Of a stretch of 34,678 bases of DNA, positions 1 through 6,534 are shown in pieces; the stretch's first letter is position 1; the number at the start of each line of letters is the position of its first letter. The position numbers and the translations under genes were made by a program. Source of the DNA: QPJE01 sp051747745 (GTDB lineage: Bacteria; Bacillota; Halanaerobiia; Halanaerobiales; Halanaerobiaceae); the NCBI GenBank assembly GCA_051747745.1, contig JBNJGL010000024.1, forward strand, positions 1 to 34,678, read 5' to 3'. Below the pieces are notes generated by a model. The model did not search any database, had not been told where the DNA came from, and saw nothing but the letters and a program-made list of their open reading frames with translations.

Positions 1-155
1 ATATAGAGAGAATAGCTTGATTCCACCATGCCATCTATTAATCCTCTGGCAAATACAATTATCATTACTGCAAATGCAATCGCGAGGATAGAGACAGCTG
101 TTCTCAGTTTATTTCTGAACATATTTTTAAGAGCAATACTAATTAAAAATTTCAT
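1..155 (-). CDS. ABC transporter permease, FtsX/MacB type (partial, 5' end only)
   Basis: Only the first 51 codons lie in the window; the gene runs off the left edge. The start is an ATG at 155, with AGGAGGAT 6 bases upstream that overlaps the stop codon of the preceding permease gene. The visible N-terminus has a short basic cytoplasmic segment (MKFLISIALKNMFRNKLR) and then a hydrophobic helix (roughly residues 19-38). This is the same plan as the N-terminus of the neighbouring full-length permease and is typical of FtsX/MacB/LolC-type permeases. It is the last visible gene of the TetR-ATPase-permease-permease unit. Two different permeases with one ATPase suggest a heterodimeric membrane domain. 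Substrate unknown. Confidence 0.85.
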   Translation of the reverse strand, partial: MKFLISIALKNMFRNKLRTAVSILAIAFAVMIIVFARGLIDGMVESSYSLY

Positions 156-166
156 CTTCTATCCTC

Positions 167-1402
167 CTAACGATGATAAATTGACTTTACCGGATCTTTA
201 CGTGCTGCCCATCTGGCCGGTAAAATACTTGCCAGTATAGAAACTATCATTCCATAAACAAATACAAATAGATATGAACTTAATTCCCAGCCCGCATAAA
301 TAGTTCCGCTTAAAGGGAAACCGTAATTGATGTCTCCTCCTCCTGTAAAAAAACTCATATCTATTCCATAAAGGTTAAAGATCCAGATTCCCAAACTGCC
401 GAGAATAATTCCGATAATTCCACCAATAAATCCTATCCCGGCTGCTTCCCCCATAAAAACATATATTATTTCTTTTTCATGCATACCCATAGCCTTCATC
501 ATTCCTAGTTCTTCCATTCTTTCTAATGCAGATAATATTACTGTATTGACAACACCCACTGCTGCAAGAGTCAGAATTATGGCAAGTATAACCTGTGTCT
601 CTATATCCTGCATTTCAAGCATTGTAACAAGACTTTCTGAGCTATCTTTCCAGGAATATGCCTTTATATTATTCTCGAGTTTTTGATTAAATTCTTCGGC
701 TGCAAATATCCCCTGTTCCTGATTTTGAACTCTAACAGCATAGTGAGTTATTTTAGAACCTACATCCAGCCTGTCCTGAGCAGTTGTTAAAGGTATAAAA
801 ACAAAATTTTCGTTTAATGTTGGATGTGGAGTATTCAATAAACCAACTATCTCACCATCTATCGTATTAAATGTCTTATCTTCTGTTCTAATCAGCATTA
901 CAGCATAACTTCCCACCTGCAATTCCATCAGTTCAGCCAGCTGTGCTCCCATTACTATTTCTTCTGTGTTGGGCTGAGGCATTCTCCCTTCAATTATATA
1001 TTCTTCAAGTTTAAAGACTTCTTTATCATTGTTTATATCTATCCCCACCCCTGTGACAGGGAGTTCATCTATACCGTTATTTAAATTAACAGAAAAATTC
1101 AATCTTTTTGTATAGCTATCTAATTCATCTAAACTCTTTATTTTCCCTTCTATTTCTTCCGAAGGAGTTATTAGATTTTTTAATGGAAGTTCTTTTCTTT
1201 CATCCCAGTAGTCGGAATCAGCAATTTGAAGGTGACCGCTTTCCAGGTCGATTATATTTCTAAACGACATATCTGTAAGACCTATCATCAGACCATCTGT
1301 CAGTATATAAATCAAAATAGCAAAAGCAATAATTAAAGAAGTGATTAAAGTGCGCCTTTTATGCCTTAGTAAGTTTTTGAGGGCCATGTGAAAAAGAAAC
1401 AC
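167..1402 (-). CDS. ABC transporter permease, FtsX/MacB (LolC/E-like) family
   Basis: A 411-residue membrane protein. It has an N-terminal transmembrane helix (about 18-40), a large extracytoplasmic domain (about 45-265), and then three C-terminal helices (about 270-295, 320-350, 380-400). This is the MacB_PCD plus FtsX layout. The start is a GTG at 1402, chosen because GAGGAGGG lies 6 bases upstream; an ATG two bases further upstream is out of frame. A downstream in-frame ATG at 1387 has no comparable ribosome-binding site. The upstream ATPase gene ends at 1404, so the two are almost contiguous and probably translationally coupled. Size and partners fit LolCDE- or YknYZ-like exporters, which move lipoproteins, peptides or amphiphiles rather than importing solutes. 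Substrate unknown. Confidence 0.9.
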   Translation of the reverse strand: MFLFHMALKNLLRHKRRTLITSLIIAFAILIYILTDGLMIGLTDMSFRNIIDLESGHLQIADSDYWDERKELPLKNLITPSEEIEGKIKSLDELDSYTKRLNFSVNLNNGIDELPVTGVGIDINNDKEVFKLEEYIIEGRMPQPNTEEIVMGAQLAELMELQVGSYAVMLIRTEDKTFNTIDGEIVGLLNTPHPTLNENFVFIPLTTAQDRLDVGSKITHYAVRVQNQEQGIFAAEEFNQKLENNIKAYSWKDSSESLVTMLEMQDIETQVILAIILTLAAVGVVNTVILSALERMEELGMMKAMGMHEKEIIYVFMGEAAGIGFIGGIIGIILGSLGIWIFNLYGIDMSFFTGGGDINYGFPLSGTIYAGWELSSYLFVFVYGMIVSILASILPARWAARKDPVKSIYHR

Positions 1403-1403
1403 A

Positions 1404-2093
1404 TTAATCCCTCCTCTGATCTTTCGTTATTTTTCCATCTTTTATTTCAACCAATCTTCTGGCATATTCCATTACCTGTGGATCATGTGTGGAAAATATA
1501 AAAGTGATATTTAATTCCCTGTTCATCTTCTCCATTAAATCAAGAACTTCCAGGCTTGTTTTCGAATCCAGATTAGCTGTAGGCTCATCTGCCAGCACCA
1601 GTTTGGGTTCTTTAACGAGTGCCCGTGCTACTGCTACCCGCTGCTTTTGCCCACCAGATAGTTCATTTGGCATTCTATCTGACAGCTCTTCCAGTCCAAC
1701 TTCAGCTAATATTTTCATCACCATTTCTTTTCTTTCTTTTTTGCTGTGTTTATCAATTAAACGCACAGCAAACTCTACATTTTCGAATGCCGATAATACT
1801 GGGATTAAATTATAACTCTGAAAAACAAATCCCAGATTATAACGCCGAATTTCTGCCAGCTCTTTTCTGTTTAATTGATTAATATTTTTCCCATCAAAAT
1901 TTATTTCTCCTTCTGTTGCTTTATCCAGACACCCAATCATATTTAAAAGGGTTGTTTTACCTGATCCCGAAGGGCCAAAAACCGTTGTAAATTCTCCTGC
2001 CTCAATTTCCATATCTATACCTCTGAGTGCTGGAACTTCAATTTTTCCCTGCTGATATATTTTCTTTAGACCTGTCATTGTGATAAGCGGCAT
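1404..2093 (-). CDS. ABC transporter ATP-binding protein, LolD/MacB type
   Basis: A 229-residue nucleotide-binding subunit for the two adjacent FtsX-type permeases. Visible motifs are Walker A GPSGSGKT (40-47), Q-loop Q92, signature LSGGQ (145-149), Walker B LVLADE (165-170) and switch histidine H203. A longer frame begins at 2117, but the ATG at 2093 is preferred: GGGGAGGG sits 6 bases before it, and the protein then starts at the usual MPLITMTGLKKIYQQG position of LolD-like ATPases. Even so, the first 56 bases overlap the end of the tetR-type gene in another frame, which points to tight co-transcription and coupling. Regulation is presumably by that TetR protein. Confidence 0.92.
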   Translation of the reverse strand: MPLITMTGLKKIYQQGKIEVPALRGIDMEIEAGEFTTVFGPSGSGKTTLLNMIGCLDKATEGEINFDGKNINQLNRKELAEIRRYNLGFVFQSYNLIPVLSAFENVEFAVRLIDKHSKKERKEMVMKILAEVGLEELSDRMPNELSGGQKQRVAVARALVKEPKLVLADEPTANLDSKTSLEVLDLMEKMNRELNITFIFSTHDPQVMEYARRLVEIKDGKITKDQRRD

Positions 2094-2727
2094 AATATCC
2101 CTCCCCTGCAATCCCATTTTTTATAATATAAAGCATTTTATCAAGATACACCATCATTTTATTTAAATCATCAAGTCCATCATCACCATTTTCTTTAAAA
2201 TAATAGTCAACAACACTGATGGTCAGCTCTGTCAGCAGATATGAAGTAAACCCCAGATCAATTTCTTTATCTACTTCTCCTTTTTCTGCTGCCTTCCGCA
2301 GAAGTTCCAGATAAAAGTCATTTGTTTTAGGTCTGCTCACATCGTAAATTTCTTTTTTTAAAGATTCATTTTCTCCTTTTAAAAGAAGATCACCAATTTG
2401 AGAATAGCGTGGATATTCTCTTTTGAATTCAATACCGGCCCGAAATATCTCTTTTAACATTGTAAAAAAATCAACATTTCTGTATTCCGGTATTCTTTTC
2501 CTGAAAAAATTTAATTTTGTCTCTCCTGCCAGATCTAATATGTATTTATATAAATCTTTTTTATTCACAAAATACTGATAAAAACTTCCTTTAGCAATAT
2601 CTGCTTTTTCTATTATTCTATTTATACTTGTTTTTAGATAGGGAAAAGAAGCAAATTCATCAACAGCTGCAGCAACAATTCTCTGTTTTTTTTCTGCAGG
2701 CAGATTAAAAAAAGTCTGTTTGGGCAT
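2038..2727 (-). CDS. TetR/AcrR-family transcriptional regulator
   Basis: A 229-residue one-domain repressor. The N-terminal part shows the TetR helix-turn-helix (about residues 28-50, IIEKADIAKGSFYQYFVNK), including the characteristic G-S-F-Y-Q-Y-F recognition helix. The C-terminal part is the divergent ligand and dimerisation domain. It is the first gene of the exporter operon. Its promoter region holds two abutting palindromes just after the -10 box, so it very probably represses itself and the ABC genes until an inducer binds. The inducer cannot be read from the sequence. Its last 56 bases overlap the start of the ATPase gene. Confidence 0.9.
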   Translation of the reverse strand: MPKQTFFNLPAEKKQRIVAAAVDEFASFPYLKTSINRIIEKADIAKGSFYQYFVNKKDLYKYILDLAGETKLNFFRKRIPEYRNVDFFTMLKEIFRAGIEFKREYPRYSQIGDLLLKGENESLKKEIYDVSRPKTNDFYLELLRKAAEKGEVDKEIDLGFTSYLLTELTISVVDYYFKENGDDGLDDLNKMMVYLDKMLYIIKNGIAGEGYYAAYHNDRSKENISAGKN

Positions 2728-2758
2728 ATTATTTTCACCTTCTCTGCTATTTAAAAGT

Positions 2759-2790
2759 ATGACTTAATAGTCATGTGACTTTATAGTCAT
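2759..2790. promoter_or_regulatory. Tandem palindromic operator, probably for the adjacent TetR protein
   Basis: Two 16-bp palindromes abut with no spacer: ATGACTTAATAGTCAT (2759-2774) and GTGACTTTATAGTCAT (2775-2790). Both have the form ATGACT-N4-AGTCAT, with one mismatch in the second. They lie immediately downstream of the -10 box and across the expected transcription start, an ideal position for repression. A 16-bp centre-to-centre distance would let two TetR dimers bind overlapping faces, as known for some family members. Binding by this particular regulator is inferred. Confidence 0.75.
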
Positions 2791-2819
2791 ATTATACTCC
2801 TGTTATTTGTTTGTGTCAA
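2791..2819 (-). promoter_or_regulatory. Sigma-A type promoter of the TetR-ABC operon
   Basis: On the minus strand the -35 box TTGACA (2814-2819) and the -10 box TATAAT (2791-2796) are both perfect consensus and are separated by 17 bases. The start would fall at about 2784, inside the operator. A consensus promoter covered by an operator fits a normally repressed, strongly inducible operon. Confidence 0.85.
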
Positions 2820-2863
2820 CTATGATTAAGAAATGTTTCACATGATTTTATGTATTTTTTTAT

Positions 2864-2897
2864 ACATAAATTGGCCCTTTCCCAGGCCAATTTATGT
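2864..2897. other. Perfect 13-bp inverted repeat without a U tract
   Basis: ACATAAATTGGCC (2864-2876) and GGCCAATTTATGT (2885-2897) are perfect reverse complements around an 8-base loop. The element lies about 90 bases downstream of the outer-membrane-protein gene and just upstream of the TetR promoter. On either strand the stem is not followed by a run of T; on the minus strand it is followed by an A run. It may protect a 3' end or act as an atypical terminator for the upstream gene. Confidence 0.5.
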
Positions 2898-2986
2898 TCA
2901 TCACATTATTTATTATTTTAGAGCTCTTTTACACAGAAAGGTTTTTTTCAACACTGATAATTTGCTATTATAAACCAAATTGGTTT

Positions 2987-3862
2987 TTAGAAACTGTAGA
3001 CCATACCAAAGTTCAATCCTGTTATTTCCTGTTCTGCTTTAATTAAATCATCATCTAATTCATCAATTTTTGTATCCTCATCTACTTCCATTTTCTCATA
3101 ATTTAATTCAGCATAATAATTTACTCTGTTATTATAATCATATATTATTTTCAGATCAGCCATAAATGCATCTCCTTCTCCTTCACCAGTAATGCTTTCA
3201 CTGGTGCTCTCCCATTTATGATTAAGGTCTAAACCTAAAAAGGGAGAATAATTTAATGAGCCCTCTAAACCATATTTTTTGAAGTCATTTTTGAACTTAA
3301 CTCCCAGATAAGGCATTGAATATTCAGCATTATATGTCCAAAAATCACCTGAATAGTCTGTATTATTGAGATTATTATGCGCATCTACAGCTGTTGCCTT
3401 ATAATCTGTATTTTTATATCCTGCTTTAAAGGCATAATTAAACCCTGCTCCACCATAGTATTTACTCACGATATTAAGATCATATTTTTTATAATCTGCA
3501 TCTTCTGCATCTGCCTCCGCATCAAATACCACATCACCTTTTGTTCCATTATTATAAAAATGATCCACATTTTTCATTTCTCCAGCACCATCATCAATAT
3601 TAAAAGCAAAATTTAAGTTGAACTCACTTAAATAGCTATTATCAAGTTTTCTATTCCAACCCAAATCCAGCATAATTAAATCTGTGGAAAAATTATAATT
3701 TTCTATAAAATCATTACCATCATAGTAATATTCTTTTTCGAAGTATGTTTCTCCATTGAGAAAATTGAGAGACACATCCACATTGTTCTGCGCGATTACA
3801 GCAACTGAAGTAAAAATCATCGCAAATAGTAGAACTATCAAAATCCAACTCAATCTTTTCAT
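2987..3862 (-). CDS. Secreted, predicted outer-membrane beta-barrel protein
   Basis: I do not recognise a named family. The 291-residue product begins with a clear signal peptide: MKRLSW, a hydrophobic core to about residue 22, and likely cleavage after A-Q around residue 25. The mature part has many alternating polar/aromatic stretches, is rich in Asn, Asp, Tyr and Gly, has no hydrophobic helix, and ends in GLNFGMVYSF. A terminal phenylalanine after alternating hydrophobics is the beta-signal recognised by BamA in outer-membrane proteins. Length and composition fit a small barrel or porin-like protein. The start at 3862 is preferred over the longer frame (3925) because AGGGGG precedes it and the signal peptide begins there. 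If correct, the cell is a diderm. Confidence 0.7.
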   Translation of the reverse strand: MKRLSWILIVLLFAMIFTSVAVIAQNNVDVSLNFLNGETYFEKEYYYDGNDFIENYNFSTDLIMLDLGWNRKLDNSYLSEFNLNFAFNIDDGAGEMKNVDHFYNNGTKGDVVFDAEADAEDADYKKYDLNIVSKYYGGAGFNYAFKAGYKNTDYKATAVDAHNNLNNTDYSGDFWTYNAEYSMPYLGVKFKNDFKKYGLEGSLNYSPFLGLDLNHKWESTSESITGEGEGDAFMADLKIIYDYNNRVNYYAELNYEKMEVDEDTKIDELDDDLIKAEQEITGLNFGMVYSF

Positions 3863-3884
3863 TAGAATACCCCCTGTTTTTTGA

Positions 3885-3913
3885 ATTATCATTCTATTCT
3901 TACAATACAACAA
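3885..3913 (-). promoter_or_regulatory. Possible promoter of the outer-membrane-protein gene
   Basis: On the minus strand, TTGTTG (3908-3913) and GATAAT (3885-3890) are separated by 17 bases. The predicted start lies only about 15-20 bases before the ATG, leaving a very short leader that still contains the AGGGGG ribosome-binding site. The -35 match is imperfect, so this call is tentative. Confidence 0.4.
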
Positions 3914-4020
3914 AAACAGCTGCATCCCTTTTTTGATTTTTTATAATTTAAAAAAACTTTCAATTTCACTCTCTGCTGTAACATAGAAATATGTGAATAA
4001 TCAATTTTTAAATATAAGTG

Positions 4021-4048
4021 TTGCACTCAAGTTTATATATGATATAAT
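4021..4048 (+). promoter_or_regulatory. Extended -10 promoter of the zinc-ribbon gene
   Basis: TATAAT at 4043-4048 is preceded by TG one base upstream (TGATATAAT), an extended -10 element. A weak -35-like TTGCAC lies 16 bases upstream. This is the only promoter-like sequence before the small plus-strand gene. Confidence 0.6.
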
Positions 4049-4076
4049 AAAAGAAAGATCAAAGGAGATGATAATA

Positions 4077-4262
4077 ATGACTGAAAATAAAAATGTATGT
4101 TCTCACTGTTACACTCCTCTGGTTGATGCAATAAACAGAAAAGAATTAAAACAGGGTTTTCTGGTATGTAAAGAATGTGGATCAAAGGTAGTTTTTGATG
4201 GAAATGTTTCAGATTTACCGGAAGATCTGCAGAAAGAACTTAAAGAACATGGATTAGCATAG
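4077..4262 (+). CDS. Small zinc-ribbon protein, function unknown
   Basis: A 61-residue soluble protein with two CxxC pairs (CSHC near residues 8-11 and CKEC near residues 31-34), the pattern of a one-zinc ribbon. The C-terminal third is acidic and probably helical. I do not recognise a family. The start ATG at 4077 has AAAGGAG 9 bases upstream. The in-frame ATG at 4068 would abut that site and is unlikely, and the longer frame from 3993 has no ribosome-binding site. It is the only plus-strand gene left of the origin, so it is transcribed head-on to replication and forms its own transcription unit with a promoter and a terminator. It could be an RNA-binding or regulatory protein; that is a guess. 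Confidence 0.75.
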   Translation: MTENKNVCSHCYTPLVDAINRKELKQGFLVCKECGSKVVFDGNVSDLPEDLQKELKEHGLA

Positions 4263-4274
4263 CTTATTAAATTT

Positions 4275-4345
4275 AAAAAACTCACCTCTGTTAATGTTAT
4301 CTCATAACTTATCTGAGATTATTAACAGGGTGAGTTCTCTTTTTA
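4275..4345. terminator. Bidirectional intrinsic terminator
   Basis: ACTCACC plus CTGTTAAT (from 4280) pairs with ATTAACAG plus GGTGAGT (to 4335), with an inner ATCTCA/TGAGAT stem. A T run follows on the plus strand (4340-4345) and an A run precedes (4275-4280). It can therefore end both the zinc-ribbon transcript and the convergent rplI transcript. Confidence 0.88.
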
Positions 4346-4370
4346 TGGTTTATATTCTTTAACTGTTTGT

Positions 4371-4814
4371 TTATTTTTCCTGAACAGATATTTTCAATTC
4401 TGCAGATATGTCATCATATATCTTTACATCAATCTTATGCATTCCCAGAGTTTTGATATGATCATCGAGATCTATTTTTCTTTTGTCGATATCATAACCT
4501 TTCTCTGCCGCTGCTTCTGCAATATCCTTTGTTGTTACCGAACCAAATAATCTTCCACTTTCCCCAGCCTTAACTTTAACAACAAACTTTTCTGCTTCAA
4601 GCTTATCTTTCAGCTGTTTTGCTTCATTCCTTCTTGCTTCTTCTTTTTTCTCTTTTTTTCGTTCTTTCTGTTTGAGCTGCTTTATTTTTCCTTCAGTTGC
4701 CTCAACTGCCAGACCACGGGGGAAAAGATAGTTGCGTGCATACCCATCTGCTGCGTCTACAACATCACCTTTACTTCCAAGTTTTTTTACATCTTTTTTT
4801 AAAATTACCTTCAT
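4371..4814 (-). CDS. rplI: 50S ribosomal protein L9
   Basis: A 147-residue protein, the usual L9 length. The N-terminal RNA-binding lobe shows the family signature (GSKGDVVDAADGYARNYLFPRG, about residues 13-34). A charged connecting helix follows (about 41-75), then the C-terminal domain. L9 binds 23S rRNA at the base of the L1 stalk and limits ribosome slippage. TAGGAGGT lies 6-8 bases upstream of the ATG. It follows the DUF2232 gene by 26 bases and ends at the bidirectional terminator, so it is the last gene of the rpsF-side cluster. The gdpP (yybT) and dnaB/dnaC genes that often neighbour rplI in Bacillota are not present here. Confidence 0.97.
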   Translation of the reverse strand: MKVILKKDVKKLGSKGDVVDAADGYARNYLFPRGLAVEATEGKIKQLKQKERKKEKKEEARRNEAKQLKDKLEAEKFVVKVKAGESGRLFGSVTTKDIAEAAAEKGYDIDKRKIDLDDHIKTLGMHKIDVKIYDDISAELKISVQEK

Positions 4815-4840
4815 AAGTTCTACCTCCTATTTCAGGGATT

Positions 4841-5725
4841 TTAACCAGGTTGATTATTCTGCTTTCTTAAATTAAACCACATATCTATAAATCCCAGTAA
4901 TATTAACGCCATTGGAATAGGCGGCAGTATAAGTATTACAAACACTGCCAGAATTTTTGGTAAAAAAGAATCTGTTTTTGCTGAAATAAAATACATTAAA
5001 ACAGCCAATCCCTGTAAAAATGCTAAAAAGAATAAATATATGTTTATGTTGAAAAAAATAGGATTATTTTTCAAAAAAAGCGAAACAACTACTGCAGCAG
5101 AAATTGTCCAGCGGGGCATAAACCACCTATTAAATCTTTTATATATTTCAATGTTTAACCCTCGCCTTCTTAAATACCAGGCAGAAATATAATAATTAAA
5201 AATACCTGTTATTGTTGAAGATACTGTCAGCAGGGCTGGAAAAATCATACTTATAAATCCTATCTGTGCATTTACCAGCTGTTCTATTGAAGCCTGGTCC
5301 AGATCACTGCTAAAACTCTGCACTGCATCCTGAACAAAACTCTGCAGGTTAACACCTAAAATATAATCTGCAACCAGCATTATTAATGACTGTGAAATTA
5401 TTACAGCAATGATTGATATTATTAAGGTTTTCTTTGGAGAAAGTCTTTCTTTTATCACGTTTCCTATAACAAAACCTACCAGTCCAAAGCCAATTACCGT
5501 CATTAAACCCATTAATGGTCCAAATAATGATCCGTTTATCAATGCAGCCAGTGCAATGACAGTTATTACTCTACCTGTTTTTGCCTTCTGGACCAGATAA
5601 ACTACAGGTACCGGCCACAAGATCATTACTGCAAGACTAAAAATTGGTAAATAAAAATTTACCATTGTTAATAATATTATATAAATAATAGTTTTTATAC
5701 TATCTTTGTATTCGCTAATATTCAT
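4841..5725 (-). CDS. DUF2232 (YybS-type) integral membrane protein
   Basis: A 294-residue hydrophobic protein with about eight predicted membrane helices: two to three near residues 13-65, one at about 70-90, one at about 100-125, one near 155-178, and three in 205-290. Its place between rpsR and rplI is where YybS (DUF2232) lies in Bacillus, and the length agrees. The molecular function is not established; the fold resembles small-molecule transporters, so a transport role is possible. It has its own candidate promoter. Its ribosome-binding site (GAGGTGA) lies in the loop of a 6-bp hairpin just before the ATG, which could modulate translation. Confidence 0.85.
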   Translation of the reverse strand: MNISEYKDSIKTIIYIILLTMVNFYLPIFSLAVMILWPVPVVYLVQKAKTGRVITVIALAALINGSLFGPLMGLMTVIGFGLVGFVIGNVIKERLSPKKTLIISIIAVIISQSLIMLVADYILGVNLQSFVQDAVQSFSSDLDQASIEQLVNAQIGFISMIFPALLTVSSTITGIFNYYISAWYLRRRGLNIEIYKRFNRWFMPRWTISAAVVVSLFLKNNPIFFNINIYLFFLAFLQGLAVLMYFISAKTDSFLPKILAVFVILILPPIPMALILLGFIDMWFNLRKQNNQPG

Positions 5726-5726
5726 C

Positions 5727-5752
5727 TGCCGTTATCACCTCATCTGACGGCA
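5727..5752 (-). promoter_or_regulatory. Hairpin displaying the ribosome-binding site of the DUF2232 gene
   Basis: In the minus-strand RNA, UGCCGU and ACGGCA (5747-5752 and 5727-5732) form a 6-bp stem around a 14-base loop containing GAGGUGA. The stem ends one base before the ATG. This could expose or partly occlude the ribosome-binding site; the effect is untested. Confidence 0.4.
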
Positions 5753-5766
5753 AAAGCTGTCACATA

Positions 5767-5796
5767 ATTATAATGATATAAATTGAGGAGGCGCAA
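5767..5796 (-). promoter_or_regulatory. Candidate promoter for the DUF2232-rplI pair
   Basis: Minus strand: TTGCGC (5791-5796), an 18-base spacer, and TATAAT (5767-5772). The -35 box lies inside the terminator-like hairpin that follows rpsR, so termination of one unit and initiation of the next overlap here. Confidence 0.45.
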
Positions 5797-5815
5797 TTTA
5801 ACATTTTGCCTCCTC
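5785..5815 (-). terminator. Hairpin after rpsR, weak intrinsic terminator
   Basis: GAGGAGGC (5785-5792) pairs with GCCTCCTC (5808-5815), an 8-bp GC-rich stem with a 15-base loop, starting 9 bases past the rpsR stop codon. On the minus strand it is followed by AATTTAT rather than a clean U run, so termination may be partial. Confidence 0.55.
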
Positions 5816-5824
5816 GATTATTAT

Positions 5825-6037
5825 TTATTCTTTTACATATGGTAACAAAGCTACTGTTCTAGCTCTTTTGATAGCTTTAGTTATGTCTCTCTGATGTTTT
5901 GAACAATTTCCTGTTATTCTGCGTGGAATAATTTTACCACGATCAGTTAGGTATCTATTTAAAGTTCTTAAGTCTTTATAATCTATTTTTTTATCACTGC
6001 CGCAAAAATGACAGGATTTATTGTGTCCTCTTGCCAT
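5825..6037 (-). CDS. rpsR: 30S ribosomal protein S18, zinc-binding form
   Basis: A 70-residue S18, which binds S6 in the platform of the 30S subunit. Conserved features include the C-terminal KAIKRARTVALLPY. Cys9, Cys12, Cys45 and His48 form a likely zinc site (CxxC then CxxH), so this is the zinc-dependent (C+) paralog; many bacteria carry a cysteine-free form. It lies 15 bases downstream of ssb, with AGGAGGTAGA before the ATG, in the standard rpsF-ssb-rpsR operon. Confidence 0.97.
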   Translation of the reverse strand: MARGHNKSCHFCGSDKKIDYKDLRTLNRYLTDRGKIIPRRITGNCSKHQRDITKAIKRARTVALLPYVKE

Positions 6038-6052
6038 TATTCTACCTCCTTT

Positions 6053-6508
6053 TTAAAATGGTACGTCAAAATCATCTGGATCGAATTCGTCATCAAAGTT
6101 TTTATCAAATTCCTTCTGATCGGAATTACTCTGTTCATTTGTTTTATTTTGATTTGGCTGATTATTATTTTGACTTCGATTTTGACTGCTGTTGCCGTAA
6201 TCTAGAAAACGTACATTATCTGCTGTAACTTCTGGATTTATATAGGTGCGATTATTATTTTCACTTTTTCTTATATGCAGTGAACCATCTACTCCAACCA
6301 ATCTTCCTTTTCCCAGATGACGGGCACAGTTTTCAGCCAGTCCACGCCAGGTTACAATGTTTATAAAATCAACATCTCTTTCTCCCTGACGATTTGTATA
6401 ACTTCTCTCCACTGCAAGTGTGAAATTGCAGACTGGAGTCCCATTACTGGTATAGCGAAGTTCAGGGTCACGCGTAAGTCTACCGATCAGTACTATTCTG
6501 TTTAACAA
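6053..6508 (-). CDS. ssb: Single-stranded DNA-binding protein
   Basis: A 151-residue SSB. The OB fold covers about residues 1-105 and begins with MLNRIVLIGRLTRDPELRYT. A Gln/Asn-rich flexible linker follows (about 110-135), then the acidic tip ending DDFDVPF, which recruits replication and repair partners. The start codon is TTG at 6508: the family N-terminus begins exactly there, and GGTGGTGA lies just upstream. It sits between rpsF and rpsR, as in most Bacillota, and coats single-stranded DNA at replication forks. Confidence 0.96.
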   Translation of the reverse strand: MLNRIVLIGRLTRDPELRYTSNGTPVCNFTLAVERSYTNRQGERDVDFINIVTWRGLAENCARHLGKGRLVGVDGSLHIRKSENNNRTYINPEVTADNVRFLDYGNSSQNRSQNNNQPNQNKTNEQSNSDQKEFDKNFDDEFDPDDFDVPF

Positions 6509-6534
6509 GGTTGTTCACCACCCCGGTATAATAT

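Noticed and set aside
2094..2117. Longer start for the ABC ATPase (MGLQGRDI...)
   Set aside because: It lacks a ribosome-binding site and extends the protein beyond the family N-terminus; GGGGAGGG precedes the ATG at 2093.
2834..2849. Possible third parS site (TGTTTCACATGATTTT)
   Set aside because: Only one half matches; about 10-11 of 16 positions agree, so it is probably chance.
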